A DNA stretch of 64,000 bases from Streptomyces sp. NBC_01439 (lineage in GTDB: Bacteria > Actinomycetota > Actinomycetes > Streptomycetales > Streptomycetaceae): assembly GCF_036227605.1 (NCBI RefSeq), contig NZ_CP109487.1, positions 5,247,001 through 5,311,000 on the forward strand, in the 5' to 3' direction. This document shows, in pieces, positions 1 through 8,179 of this stretch. The notes under the pieces were generated by a model. The model did no database searches. It saw only the letters and a list, made by a program, of their open reading frames with translations, and was not told where the DNA came from. How positions within the stretch are numbered: position 1 is the stretch's first letter; every line of letters begins with the position of its first letter. The position numbers and the translations under genes are program-made.

Positions 1-359
1 TGCTCCACCTCGGTCCCTCCGTGCGCAGGAAGAAAGCCGTCCCGGCCGAGATAGAAGAGCGAAGCCGGCCCGAGGACATCGAGAACGGGCAGCACCGTAC
101 GCAGCCGAGCGATGTCAACGACCTCTTGGTGGGTCATCTTCCGCGTGGCGGCGTCCACCATCCCGGCGGCCCGCGGGCTCGGCGCAGTGACGAGGGCGGC
201 GTCACCGATCCGCACGATCCCGGTCCACGACGGTGGACACCACAGCGACCCGGGCGCGATCACGACCTTCGCCCGTCCTGAAGGCCGGAACTCGACCGGT
301 GCGCCCGCCAGCTCCGCCCAGAGTGCGCGGGCACGGTTGAGCAAGAGGTCGTCAGCCAT
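1..359 (-). CDS. GNAT-like N-acetyltransferase, C-terminus cut by window edge
   Basis: An open reading frame runs leftwards from an ATG at 359 and leaves the window without a stop, so only about 119 N-terminal residues are visible. It begins MADDLLLNRARALW. Later segments (a TAPSPRAAGMVDAA stretch, then VLDVLGPASLFYLGRDGFLP) resemble the N-terminal part of actinobacterial GNAT acetyltransferases. The acetyl-CoA-binding half would lie outside the window, so the family call rests on recall of overall pattern, not on catalytic motifs. It is divergent from the XRE regulator gene at 521 and shares a 160-bp intergenic region holding a palindromic operator candidate. Confidence 0.55.
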   Translation of the reverse strand, partial: MADDLLLNRARALWAELAGAPVEFRPSGRAKVVIAPGSLWCPPSWTGIVRIGDAALVTAPSPRAAGMVDAATRKMTHQEVVDIARLRTVLPVLDVLGPASLFYLGRDGFLPAHGGTEVE

Positions 360-471
360 GGCCGCATCCTGTTGTCTCCGCAGCCGGGGCGCGACCGGAT
401 TTCTCCCGGAGTCGTACCGCTGCACCCGGCCCGGCCGTGATCCGCGGCCCGGGTGACCGGGTGGGAGATGC

Positions 472-490
472 TGCAAGCGAGTCGCTTGCA
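472..490. promoter_or_regulatory. Palindromic operator candidate upstream of XRE regulator
   Basis: A perfect 9-bp inverted repeat with a 1-bp spacer (TGCAAGCGA, g, TCGCTTGCA) ends 30 bp before the XRE start codon. A second overlapping inverted repeat (CTTGC at 485-489, GCAAG at 498-502) follows. Two nested dyads directly before a helix-turn-helix gene suggest autoregulation, possibly also of the divergent acetyltransferase. Confidence 0.6.
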
Positions 491-520
491 ATAGTTAGCA
501 AGGTCGGGCAGGATCTGAGC

Positions 521-904
521 ATGGCATCGCTCAACGTCGGAAACCTCGGCGAATACCTCCGTGAGCAGCGTCGGCAGGCCCAGCTTTCGCTGCGGCAGCT
601 GGCCGAGCAGGCGGGGGTGTCGAATCCGTACCTGAGCCAGATCGAGCGCGGGCTGCGCAAGCCGAGCGCGGACATCCTGCAGCAGCTGGCCAAGGCGCTG
701 CGGATCTCCGCGGAGACGCTGTACGTGCAGGCCGGGATCCTGGACGAGCGGGACCCGGACGAGGTGGAGACGCGAGCCGTCATACTCGCCGACCCCTCCA
801 TCAACGAGCGGCAGAAGCAGGTGCTGCTCCAGATCTACGAGTCGTTCCGCAAGGAGAACGCGCTCGACGTGCCCACCGACGAGATGCCGTCGAAGACGAA
901 CTGA
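521..904 (+). CDS. XRE-family helix-turn-helix transcriptional regulator
   Basis: A 127-residue cytoplasmic DNA-binding protein. Residues 8-62 form a classic Cro/CI helix-turn-helix (EYLREQRRQAQLSLRQLAEQ, then GVSNPYLSQIERG and PSADILQQLAKAL). The C-terminal half ends in a charged helix and carries no ligand domain I recognise. The frame stays open further upstream, but the ATG at 521 is chosen because the HTH begins right after it and the palindromes at 472-502 then fall in the promoter. It is followed after 23 bp by an HbhA-like gene, so the two are probably co-transcribed. The regulator-HbhA-DUF2516 order is, to my knowledge, conserved in streptomycetes. Confidence 0.85.
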   Translation: MASLNVGNLGEYLREQRRQAQLSLRQLAEQAGVSNPYLSQIERGLRKPSADILQQLAKALRISAETLYVQAGILDERDPDEVETRAVILADPSINERQKQVLLQIYESFRKENALDVPTDEMPSKTN

Positions 905-927
905 AGTTGATCCGGGAGGACCAGCAC

Positions 928-1476
928 ATGGCCATCGCCGATGACCTGAAGAAGACCCTCACCGACCCCACTCCCCTCTACTTCGCCGCAGGCACCGCCG
1001 ATCTGGCCGTGCAGCAGGCCAAGAAGGTGCCCGACCTGATCGAGCAGCTGCGCGCCGAAGCTCCCGCGCGCATCGAGGCCGTGAAGAACACGGACCCGAA
1101 GGCCGTCCAGGATGCGGTCACCGCCAAGTTCGCCGAGGTGCTCGGCGCGATCGACCCGAAGAAGCTCGGGGAGACCGCCCAGGACCTGGCGCTGCGCGGT
1201 GTCGGCGTGGCCGCCGAGTACGCGGTGCGCGCCAAGGAGACGTACGACAAGGTCGCCGTGCACGGCGAGCAGGCCGTGCGGACCTGGCGGGGCGAGGTCT
1301 CCGCCGAGATCGTCGACATCGCCGTGGCCGTAGAGCCCGAGGCGGAGCCGGCGGCCGAGCCGGTGTCGGAGCCGGTCGCCGAGGCAGCCGGCGAGGAGAA
1401 GACCGCCGCGAAGAAGACCACCGCGCGCAAGAGCACGGCCAAGAAGGCCGCGGTCACGGCGGGCGACGCGAGCTGA
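928..1476 (+). CDS. HbhA-like Lys/Ala-rich hypothetical protein
   Basis: A 182-residue, mostly helical protein. The first ~130 residues (MAIADDLKKTLTDPTPLYFA onwards) are amphipathic helices resembling mycobacterial heparin-binding haemagglutinin HbhA. They are followed by a Glu/Ala/Pro-rich linker (EPEAEPAAEPVSEPVAEAAG) and a basic KKTTARKSTAKKAA tail like the HbhA lectin tail. There is no signal peptide. Start ATG 928 is preceded by GGGAGGA at 914-920. It lies 23 bp after the XRE regulator and is followed by a strong hairpin terminator. In a saprophyte an adhesin role is unproven; binding of nucleic acid or anionic polymers by the tail is inference. Confidence 0.75.
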   Translation: MAIADDLKKTLTDPTPLYFAAGTADLAVQQAKKVPDLIEQLRAEAPARIEAVKNTDPKAVQDAVTAKFAEVLGAIDPKKLGETAQDLALRGVGVAAEYAVRAKETYDKVAVHGEQAVRTWRGEVSAEIVDIAVAVEPEAEPAAEPVSEPVAEAAGEEKTAAKKTTARKSTAKKAAVTAGDAS

Positions 1477-1498
1477 AGCGCAGCCGCATGAGCGACGG

Positions 1499-1529
1499 CG
1501 GGCCGGGCACCCTTCAGGTGCCCGGCCCG
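1499..1529 (+). terminator. Intrinsic terminator after HbhA-like gene
   Basis: Perfect 13-bp GC-rich stem (1499-1511 with 1517-1529) and a 5-nt CTTCA loop, starting 22 bp after the stop codon. It is followed by TTGTGG without a long T-run, as is usual in streptomycetes. Confidence 0.8.
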
Positions 1530-1617
1530 TTGTGGTTGATGACGGGGCCCGTGCCGGTAGCGTGGAGTCGGGCGGCATCGGAAGTGCGAAGCAGAAGCTG
1601 AGAAGGCGGTCGAAGCG

Positions 1618-1959
1618 ATGTTGATGGAAGGGTTCGATCGAGGCGTGATCCCGTTCCTGGGGCTCGTCATGCTGGTGCTCGCCGTCGTGGCCTTCGTGCT
1701 CGCCCTGGTGGCGCGGGAGGACGCGTACCGGGCGGCCGACAAGCAGAGCAAGACCTTCTGGCTGGTCATCCTCGGCGTCACCGTGGCCGTGGACTTCTTC
1801 CTGGGGATGCTGTTCCTGCAGATCGCCGGTCTCGTCGCGACCATCGTGTTCTTCGTCGACGTGCGGCCGGCCCTCAAGCAGGTCTCGGGCGGTGGCGGCG
1901 GCCGGCGCGGCGGCAGCAGCAGCGACGGGCCGTACGGGCCCTACAACGGCGGACGGTAG
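1618..1959 (+). CDS. DUF2516 family membrane protein
   Basis: A 113-residue protein with two hydrophobic segments: residues ~10-35 (GVIPFLGLVMLVLAVVAFVL) and ~50-80 (TFWLVILGVTVAVDFFLGML, then IAGLVATIVFFVDV). It ends in a Gly/Arg/Ser-rich cytoplasmic tail. Size, motif order (VAREDAYRAADKQSKTFW) and position after the HbhA-like gene match DUF2516 proteins. Function is unknown; probably an inner-membrane protein. It follows the 1499-1529 terminator, so it likely has its own promoter in the ~90-bp gap. Confidence 0.8.
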   Translation: MLMEGFDRGVIPFLGLVMLVLAVVAFVLALVAREDAYRAADKQSKTFWLVILGVTVAVDFFLGMLFLQIAGLVATIVFFVDVRPALKQVSGGGGGRRGGSSSDGPYGPYNGGR

Positions 1960-2019
1960 CCGCTGCTGCGCCCGGCGGCGGCCGGGGACCCCGAGCCGTG
2001 GCGCCGGAGCGCGGCGGGC

Positions 2020-3414
2020 TCAGCCCTCGGCGCGGGAGAGCAGGACCACGGCCACGTCGTCGGTCAGCTCGCCGCCGTTGAGCCGGCGGGCCTCGGTGAC
2101 GGAGGCTTCCAGCAGGCCCTCGCCGCTCAGACCGCGGTCCAGGTGGCGGTTGATCATGTCGACCATGCCGTCCTGGCCCAGACGCTCCTTGCCCTTGCCG
2201 ATGTGGCCCTCGATCAGGCCGTCGGTGTAGAGCATCAGGCTCCATGTGCCGCCGAGCTCCACCTGGCGGCGCGGCCAGCGGGCCCGGGGCAGCAGCCCGA
2301 GGGCGGGGCCGCTGTTCTCGTACGGGAGCAGCCGCGCGCGGCGGCCCGGCCGGGAGATCAGCGGGGCCGGATGGCCGGCCAGGCACAGACCGGCGCGGCG
2401 TCCGTCCGGGGCGATGTCGACCGTGCACAGCGTCGCGAATATCTCCTCGCACGGCCGCTCCACCTCCAGGACCTCCTGGAGGGTGGCCAACAGGTCGTCG
2501 CCGCAGAGACCGGCCAGGGTCAGGGCGCGCCAGGCGATGCGGAGCTCGACGCCGAGCGCGGCCTCGTCGGGGCCGTGGCCGCAGACGTCGCCGATCATGG
2601 CGTGGACGGTGCCGTCGGGGGTGCGGACGGTGTCGTAGAAGTCACCGCCGAGTAGGGCCCGGCTGCGGCCGGGGCGGTACCGGGCGGCGAAGCGGAGGTC
2701 GGAGCCCTCCAGGAGGGGCGTGGGCAGCAGGCCGCGTTCCAGGCGGGCGTTCTCCTGGGCGCGCAGTTTCGATTCTGCGAGCTTGTACTGGGCGATGTCC
2801 GCCCGCTTTCTCTCCACGGCGTAGCGGATGGCGCGGCTCAGCAGCCGGCCGTCCAGCTCGTCCCGGAAGAGGAAGTCCTGTGCGCCGACCCGGACGGCCT
2901 CTGCGGCGCGCTCGGCATCGTCCTCGTCGGTGAGGACGAGGACGGCGTGGCGCGGGGCGATGCGCAGCACCTGACGGAGGGCGATCAGCTCGTCGACGGC
3001 GATGGCGGTGCCGGCGGCAGTTCCGGTGGCGGTGCCGTTGGCGGTCCCGTTGGCGGTGCCGGTGGCCGATCCGCCCGCCGCAGCTCCCGGCGTACGGGCA
3101 CTGGCGTCCGGGAGGGACAGGTCGAGGAGGATGCAGTGCACGTCGGGCGTGAGCAGCCGCTCGGCCTCGGTGAGGTTGCGGGCGGTGCGGAGCCGGATGC
3201 GGTGGCCGTCCGCGTCGAGGATCTCGGGGACGGTGAGGCTGCCGGCCGGGTCGTCCTCGATGACCAGGAGGGTCAGCGGGGTGGTGTGAGGGGTCGCGAG
3301 AGGGGTCGCCTGAGCGACGCCCGTGGCGGCTACGGCCGGGGCGGCGGTGTGCAGAACGGCCAGACCGCTCTCCGTGGCCGAGGTGTCCCTCTGCCGCGGT
3401 ACGGGTACGGGCAT
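2020..3414 (-). CDS. Response-regulator receiver fused to PP2C/SpoIIE serine phosphatase
   Basis: A 464-residue cytoplasmic signalling protein. Residues ~45-200 are a receiver domain with the acidic triad E53-D54-D55 and putative phospho-acceptor Asp98 (CILLDLSLPD). Residues ~205-230 form a helical linker. Residues ~232-464 are a PPM/SpoIIE phosphatase with metal-binding motifs GGDFYD (~256-261), GDVCGHG (~275-281) and ELTDDVAVV near the C-terminus. Streptomyces use such fused proteins to control anti-sigma/anti-anti-sigma pathways; no partner switch gene is adjacent here. Unusual feature: residues ~104-138, between receiver strand 3 and the next helix, are an Ala/Gly/Thr/Asn low-complexity insertion of short repeats (GTANGTANGTATGTAAGTA). 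Confidence 0.9.
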   Translation of the reverse strand: MPVPVPRQRDTSATESGLAVLHTAAPAVAATGVAQATPLATPHTTPLTLLVIEDDPAGSLTVPEILDADGHRIRLRTARNLTEAERLLTPDVHCILLDLSLPDASARTPGAAAGGSATGTANGTANGTATGTAAGTAIAVDELIALRQVLRIAPRHAVLVLTDEDDAERAAEAVRVGAQDFLFRDELDGRLLSRAIRYAVERKRADIAQYKLAESKLRAQENARLERGLLPTPLLEGSDLRFAARYRPGRSRALLGGDFYDTVRTPDGTVHAMIGDVCGHGPDEAALGVELRIAWRALTLAGLCGDDLLATLQEVLEVERPCEEIFATLCTVDIAPDGRRAGLCLAGHPAPLISRPGRRARLLPYENSGPALGLLPRARWPRRQVELGGTWSLMLYTDGLIEGHIGKGKERLGQDGMVDMINRHLDRGLSGEGLLEASVTEARRLNGGELTDDVAVVLLSRAEG

Positions 3415-3639
3415 CGTCTCCGGTTCCTTCCCTCCCCCCGAGGGTGCGCTCGTCCGGCAGACCCTAGCGGTCCCGGCCCGGCGAACGGAATGCCGCTCTT
3501 GGTGAGGGCCTCCGTCAAATGCGCCTATCGCGGGGGAAAATCGGCCTCACTGGATGACAAAGGTCACGGCGGGGCCGCGTTCCGTCCCGTTCAGCGAGAC
3601 GTGTCCGGGCCCCGCCGGGTTGCCTGCGTCACACGATCG

Positions 3640-3835
3640 GCCGCCCCGGTCCGGTCCGGCCCGTTTCGCCCCGGTCCGGCCCGTTCCGACCCCGACCGGG
3701 TACCGGCACCGGGTCCGGCACCGCCGGGCCCGTGCTGCCGTGCTTCGCCGCCGAGCCGGCACTGCCGTTCCGACCCCGACCCCGACCGGGAACCGGCAGC
3801 GGGTCCGGCACCGGCACCGCCGAGCCCCGGATCCG
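3640..3835. repeat. GC-rich near-duplicate repeats in a non-coding gap
   Basis: The 443-bp gap 3415-3857 between two minus-strand genes has no convincing gene. It holds two copies of a ~45-bp GC-rich block (about 3681-3722 and 3767-3822) built from CCGACCCCGACCGG and GGGTCCGGCACC, plus smaller copies of GGTCCGGCCCGTT near 3650-3690. The region can fold into hairpins and may end transcription of the phosphatase upstream region or the NlpC gene's tail. Confidence 0.6.
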
Positions 3836-3857
3836 TTGCCGAGCGACCCCGCAGGGG

Positions 3858-4943
3858 CTACGCGTCGGGGCGGACCACTGCCTTGATCGGCATTGAGCCC
3901 GCGCCCGCCAGCGTCACGTTCCGGCCGGGGCGCGGGGCGTGGACCATCGCGCCGTCGCCGACGTACATGCCGACGTGGGTCGCGTCGTCGAAGTAGATGA
4001 TCAGGTCGCCCGGGCGCATGTCCTTCAGCGCGACCTTCGGCAGCAGCCGCAGCTGCTCCTGCGAGGTGCGCGGGATGCCGCGGCCCGCCGCCAGCCAGGC
4101 CTGGGAGGTCAGCCCGGAGCAGTCGAAGGACGCCGGACCCACGGCGCCCCACTTGTACGGCTTGCCGATCTGGGCGGTGGCAAACTGCACGGCCCGCTTG
4201 CCCGCATCCGTGGCCGTGCCCTTGACGTCCTTCATCGCGCCCGTCGACAACCACGCCGTCTGGGCCTTGTACTGGGCTTCCTGCTCCAGCTGGATCAGCC
4301 GGGCCTTCTCCTCGGCCTCCAGCTTGCTCTCCAGCTCCTCCGCAGCCTTGATCTTCTCCTCGATCTGCTTCTTGGAGTCCTCCGACTTGACCCGGTTGGC
4401 CTCCAGGGTGGCCCAGCGCTCGCTCGCCTCCTCGGCGTAGCGCTGCAAGTCGGCCTGGGTCCGGTCCAGTTCGGAGAGCATGCCCGAGGTGGCCTTCTCG
4501 CCCTGGCGCAGCCGACCCGCCCCGTCGAGGTAGTGGTTCGGGTCGTCGCTCAGCGCCAGCTGCGCGCCCGGCGGCATTCCACCCGCGCGGTACTGGGCGC
4601 GTGCGGCGGCGCCCGCCCGGTTCTTCAGGGTGGCGATCTTCTCCTTGCCGGCGACGACGGCGTTGGCGATCTCGACGATCTTGTTCGACTGGGCCTTGGT
4701 CTCGGCCTCGGCGAGGTTGTAGGCGTCCGTGGCGGTACCCGCCTGCCGGTACAGCTCCTCGATCTCCTTGCGGACCTGTTCCAGGGACTTGCCGCCCGGT
4801 TCGGGGAGGGGCGCGGCCGGGGCTGCCGGGGCCACCGGTGCCGCGTGCGCCATCCCCGTGGCGAGGCCCGGCGCCGTCAGTATCGCCATCGTGCACAGCA
4901 GCACGAGAGAGCTTGCGCCTCGCCGTCGCCTTACGGCTCCCAT
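3858..4943 (-). CDS. Secreted NlpC/P60 peptidoglycan hydrolase with coiled-coil stalk
   Basis: A cell-wall hydrolase predicted to cut D-Glu-diaminopimelate stem-peptide bonds, like RipA/CwlO-type proteins. With this start it has ~361 residues: a basic N-terminus (RRRRGASSLVLLCTMAILTA) and signal peptide ending near MAHAA, a long charged coiled coil (~50-230), then an NlpC/P60 domain. The catalytic Cys is in FDCSGLT and the catalytic His in ATHVGMYVGDG, with a third polar residue in MVHAP. ATG 4943 is preferred because GGGGGG lies 3-9 nt upstream; an in-frame ATG at 4976 lacks such a site. No ydaO/c-di-AMP riboswitch signature was recognised upstream, although some Streptomyces wall hydrolases have one. 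Confidence 0.88.
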   Translation of the reverse strand: MGAVRRRRGASSLVLLCTMAILTAPGLATGMAHAAPVAPAAPAAPLPEPGGKSLEQVRKEIEELYRQAGTATDAYNLAEAETKAQSNKIVEIANAVVAGKEKIATLKNRAGAAARAQYRAGGMPPGAQLALSDDPNHYLDGAGRLRQGEKATSGMLSELDRTQADLQRYAEEASERWATLEANRVKSEDSKKQIEEKIKAAEELESKLEAEEKARLIQLEQEAQYKAQTAWLSTGAMKDVKGTATDAGKRAVQFATAQIGKPYKWGAVGPASFDCSGLTSQAWLAAGRGIPRTSQEQLRLLPKVALKDMRPGDLIIYFDDATHVGMYVGDGAMVHAPRPGRNVTLAGAGSMPIKAVVRPDA

Positions 4944-5151
4944 GGTCCCCCCAGGCACCCGAGCCAGACCTCGCATCAGATCTGACTATTCATCAGTAAC
5001 TTATCGCTGCCATCGGGATGGTGCCACGAGTCGATGAATTCCAACACCCTTGTGGATGGCGATCTGATCTTGTCCGCCCCAACGGACGACCTTCCCGGCC
5101 CCACACGGTTCAACGGCACGCCCCCGCCCCCGGTTCCCCCGCACGTCGCAT

Positions 5152-5973
5152 TCACCCCACTGGGCGCAACGCCTCCCAGGGCAGGGTCAGTTCCCCCTGC
5201 CGCCACCGCCGGGGACCGTCCACCAGCGGCCAGTCGCCGGCCAGCGCCCGCGCCGTCCGGATCCAGCGCTGCCGCGCCCCGTACGCGGCGTACGGGGCCG
5301 CCGCCGCCCACGCCCGGTCGAAGTCGCGCAGGAACGCGTGCACCGGCTCGCCCGGCACGTTCCGGTGGATCAGCGCCTTGGGCAGCCGTTCCGCCAGGTC
5401 GGAGGGGCGCTCCAGGGAGCCCAGCCGGGTCGCGAACGTCACCGTGCGCGCCCCCTCCGGCCCCAGCGCCACCCACACGTGCCGCCGCCCGATCTCGTCG
5501 CAGGTCCCCTCAACCAGCAGCCCGTCCGGGGCCAGCCGCCCGCACAGCCGCGCCCAGACCTCGGCGACCTGCTCCTCGTCGTACTGGCGCAATACGTTCG
5601 CCGCGCGGATCAGCGCCGGGCGGGCCCCGCCGTCCAGCGGCACCTCGAAACCACCGTGCCGGAAGCTCAGCCCCTCCCGCTCGTACGGCTTCGCACCCGC
5701 CACCCGCGCCGGCTCGATCTCGATGCCGACCACCCGCACCCGTGGCGCCGCGTCCCGCAGCCGCGCCAGCAGCTCGACCGCCGTCCAGGGCGCGGCCCCG
5801 TAGCCCAGGTCCACCGCGACCGGGGCCTCCGCACGCCGCAGCGCCGCCCCGTGGGTGGCTGCGATCCAGCGGTCCATCCGGCGCAACCGGTTCGGATTGG
5901 TCGTGCCGCGCGTCACCGAGCCCACGGGGCGGCCGGGCGCGCGGCTGGAGGGCGGGGTACTGCGGGAGGCCAT
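5152..5973 (-). CDS. Class I SAM-dependent methyltransferase-like protein
   Basis: A 273-residue soluble protein. Motif I of a Rossmann-fold methyltransferase is seen as VAVDLGYGAAPWTAVELLARL (~residues 50-70), followed by VVGIEIEPARV (acidic ribose-binding loop) and ALIRAANVLRQYDEEQV. The N-terminus has a TNPNRLRRMDRWIA segment typical of an actinobacterial family of unknown substrate. The start is ATG 5973; longer reading frames upstream are unlikely because they include low-quality sequence to 6084. It is divergent from mshA with ~230 bp between them. The substrate is unknown. Confidence 0.75.
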   Translation of the reverse strand: MASRSTPPSSRAPGRPVGSVTRGTTNPNRLRRMDRWIAATHGAALRRAEAPVAVDLGYGAAPWTAVELLARLRDAAPRVRVVGIEIEPARVAGAKPYEREGLSFRHGGFEVPLDGGARPALIRAANVLRQYDEEQVAEVWARLCGRLAPDGLLVEGTCDEIGRRHVWVALGPEGARTVTFATRLGSLERPSDLAERLPKALIHRNVPGEPVHAFLRDFDRAWAAAAPYAAYGARQRWIRTARALAGDWPLVDGPRRWRQGELTLPWEALRPVG

Positions 5974-6203
5974 GAGCCGAGGGTAAGCGGAGGGCCCGCG
6001 CACCAGGAAAATCCCGGTACGCACCACTGAAGAAGAGGAAACCTGCAGGAAAACCGGACACCCCGGAATGCGCGGGACGGCCATCCGGGTTGCACTCCTT
6101 GCAGGGCGTCTTCCGCGCCCTCGCCGTCATGCCGTCCGGCATGCGGTCCGTCATGCCGTCCGAGCGTCGTGCGTGCCCCGTCCGAGCCGAGAGGACTGGT
6201 CCC

Positions 6204-7574
6204 TTGAGCCAGTACGTGTCCCGCCTCAGTGGCCGCCTCGCCGCCGCCCGTGCCACCCGCCACGAGCCGCCCCGCCTGCGCCTTCCCGCCGTCGGCCACC
6301 ACCGCAAGCCGCGCCGCGTGGCCATGCTCAGCGTGCACACCTCACCGCTGCACCAGCCCGGTACCGGCGACGCCGGCGGCATGAACGTCTACATCGTCGA
6401 GCTGGCCAAGCGGCTCGCCGCGATCAACATCGAGGTGGAGATCTTCACCCGGGCCACCACCGGCGGGCTGCCCCCGGCGGTCGAGCTGGCGCCCGGCGTC
6501 CTCGTACGGCACGTGGACGCGGGCCCCTACGAAGGCCTCGCCAAGGAAGAGCTCCCGGCCCAGCTGTGCGCCTTCACCCACGGCGTCATGCAGGCCTGGG
6601 CCGGTCACCGACCCGGCTACTACGACCTCGTCCACTCCCACTACTGGCTCTCCGGCCACGTGGGCTGGCTCGCCGCGCAGCGCTGGGGCGTCCCGCTCGT
6701 GCACGCCATGCACACCATGGCGAAGGTCAAGAACGCGGCACTGGCCGAGGGGGACGCGCCCGAGCCCGCCGCCCGCGTCATAGGGGAGACGCAGATCGTG
6801 GCCGCCGCCGACCGGCTCATCGCGAACACCGCGGAGGAGGCCGACGAGCTCGTCCGGCACTACGAGGCCGACCCCGCCAAGGTGGCCGTCGTCCACCCCG
6901 GAGTCAACCTCGACCGGTTCACCGTCGGCGACGGCCGGTCCGCCGCCCGCGCCCGCCTCGGCCTCCCGCGGGACGCCGTCATCCCCCTCTTCGCCGGCCG
7001 GATCCAGCCGCTGAAGGCCCCCGACATCCTGCTGCGCGCCGTCGCCGTCATGGTCGACCAGGACCCCTCGCTGCGCCGCCGCCTCTTCGTCCCCGTCGTC
7101 GGCGGGCCCAGCGGCAGCGGCCTCGCCAAGCCGGAAGGCCTGCACAAGCTCGCCGCGAAGCTCGGCATCGCCGACCTCGTGCACTTCCACCCGCCGGTCG
7201 CCCAGGACGGCCTCGCGGACTGGTTCCGGGCGGCGTCCGTGCTGGTCATGCCCTCCTACAGCGAGTCCTTCGGGCTCGTCGCGATAGAGGCCCAGGCCGC
7301 CGGTACGCCGGTGCTCGCCGCCGAGGTCGGCGGGCTGCCCGTCGCCGTCAACGACGGGGTCACGGGGATCCTCGTACCCGGGCACGACCCGGTGGACTAC
7401 GCGCGGGAGCTGCGGCGCTTCGTGGACGAGCCGGCGCTCGCGGACCGGATGGGCGCGCAGGCGGCGCGCCACGCGCAGTTCTTCGGCTGGGACACGGCGG
7501 CGAGCGGCACGGCCGACGTCTACACCGCGGCCATGCATGATCATCGCCGTCGCGTACGCTCCCACCATGGCTGA
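6204..7574 (+). CDS. mshA: D-inositol-3-phosphate glycosyltransferase (mycothiol synthesis)
   Basis: MshA transfers GlcNAc from UDP-GlcNAc to 1L-myo-inositol-1-phosphate, the first step of mycothiol synthesis. The 456-residue product is a GT-B, GT4-family enzyme. The N-terminal domain shows [20 protein letters not shown] and [15 protein letters not shown] (MshA signature), and [18 protein letters not shown]. The C-terminal domain shows [17 protein letters not shown] and [21 protein letters not shown] (EX7E motif). I place the start at TTG 6204 ([11 protein letters not shown]), with GAGAGG about 10 nt upstream, because family members begin near this MSQYVSRL motif; further upstream is a repetitive ATGCCGTCCG stretch. 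It overlaps the YbjN gene by 8 bp. Confidence 0.95.
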   Translation: MSQYVSRLSGRLAAARATRHEPPRLRLPAVGHHRKPRRVAMLSVHTSPLHQPGTGDAGGMNVYIVELAKRLAAINIEVEIFTRATTGGLPPAVELAPGVLVRHVDAGPYEGLAKEELPAQLCAFTHGVMQAWAGHRPGYYDLVHSHYWLSGHVGWLAAQRWGVPLVHAMHTMAKVKNAALAEGDAPEPAARVIGETQIVAAADRLIANTAEEADELVRHYEADPAKVAVVHPGVNLDRFTVGDGRSAARARLGLPRDAVIPLFAGRIQPLKAPDILLRAVAVMVDQDPSLRRRLFVPVVGGPSGSGLAKPEGLHKLAAKLGIADLVHFHPPVAQDGLADWFRAASVLVMPSYSESFGLVAIEAQAAGTPVLAAEVGGLPVAVNDGVTGILVPGHDPVDYARELRRFVDEPALADRMGAQAARHAQFFGWDTAASGTADVYTAAMHDHRRRVRSHHG

Positions 7575-8106
7575 CACCGCCGAGATCATCGAGAGCGCGC
7601 TCACCGGCGCGGAGCTGAGCTGGGAGAGCCCCGAGCCGGGGTCCTACGTCGTCCAGCTCCCCGGCACCCGCAAGCTGAGCACCACCTGCTCGCTCAAGGT
7701 CGGCCGGCACTCCCTGTCGGTCAATGCCTTCGTGATCCGCCACCCCGACGAGAACGAGGCGGGCGTCCACCGCTGGCTGCTGGAGCGCAACCTCAAGCTG
7801 TACGGCATGGCGTACGCGGTGGACCGGCTCGGCGACATCTACCTGACGGCCCGGCTCCCGCTGTCGGTCGTCGACCCGGAGGAACTGGACCGGCTGCTCG
7901 GCACGGTCCTGGAAGCGGCGGACGGCTCCTTCAACACGCTGCTGGAGCTGGGCTTCGCGAGCGCGATCCGGCGCGAGTACGAATGGCGGGTCGCGCGCGG
8001 CGAGCCGACCTTCAACCTCGACGCGTTCAAGCACCTGACGCGCCCGCAGGGCGAACCGGGCCGACCGGGCGAACCGGCCGACGGTCCCGGCACTCCGATC
8101 GGCTGA
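7567..8106 (+). CDS. YbjN domain-containing protein
   Basis: A 179-residue soluble protein with a YbjN/T3SS-chaperone-like fold ([66 protein letters not shown]). Its biochemical role is unknown; YbjN proteins are thought to act in protein-protein interaction or stress response. It overlaps the 3' end of mshA by 8 bp, suggesting translational coupling. A TACGCT hexamer also lies 6 nt before ATG 7567, so an additional leaderless transcript is possible. The last ~20 residues are Gly/Pro-rich and dispensable-looking. Confidence 0.8.
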   Translation: MADTAEIIESALTGAELSWESPEPGSYVVQLPGTRKLSTTCSLKVGRHSLSVNAFVIRHPDENEAGVHRWLLERNLKLYGMAYAVDRLGDIYLTARLPLSVVDPEELDRLLGTVLEAADGSFNTLLELGFASAIRREYEWRVARGEPTFNLDAFKHLTRPQGEPGRPGEPADGPGTPIG

Positions 8107-8179
8107 CACGCGGCACCGAACGGTGCGCGAAGGCGTGTCGGCCCCGAAGGCCGGGCCCGGACGCCCGCACCGTGGCGGG

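Noticed and set aside
2947..3996. 349-codon plus-strand frame
   Set aside because: Gly/Arg-rich shadow of the PP2C gene and the repeat-filled gap; no start context.
4944..5151. ydaO (c-di-AMP) riboswitch upstream of the NlpC/P60 gene
   Set aside because: Such riboswitches precede some Streptomyces wall hydrolases, but I could not recognise its conserved core in this short 208-bp gap.
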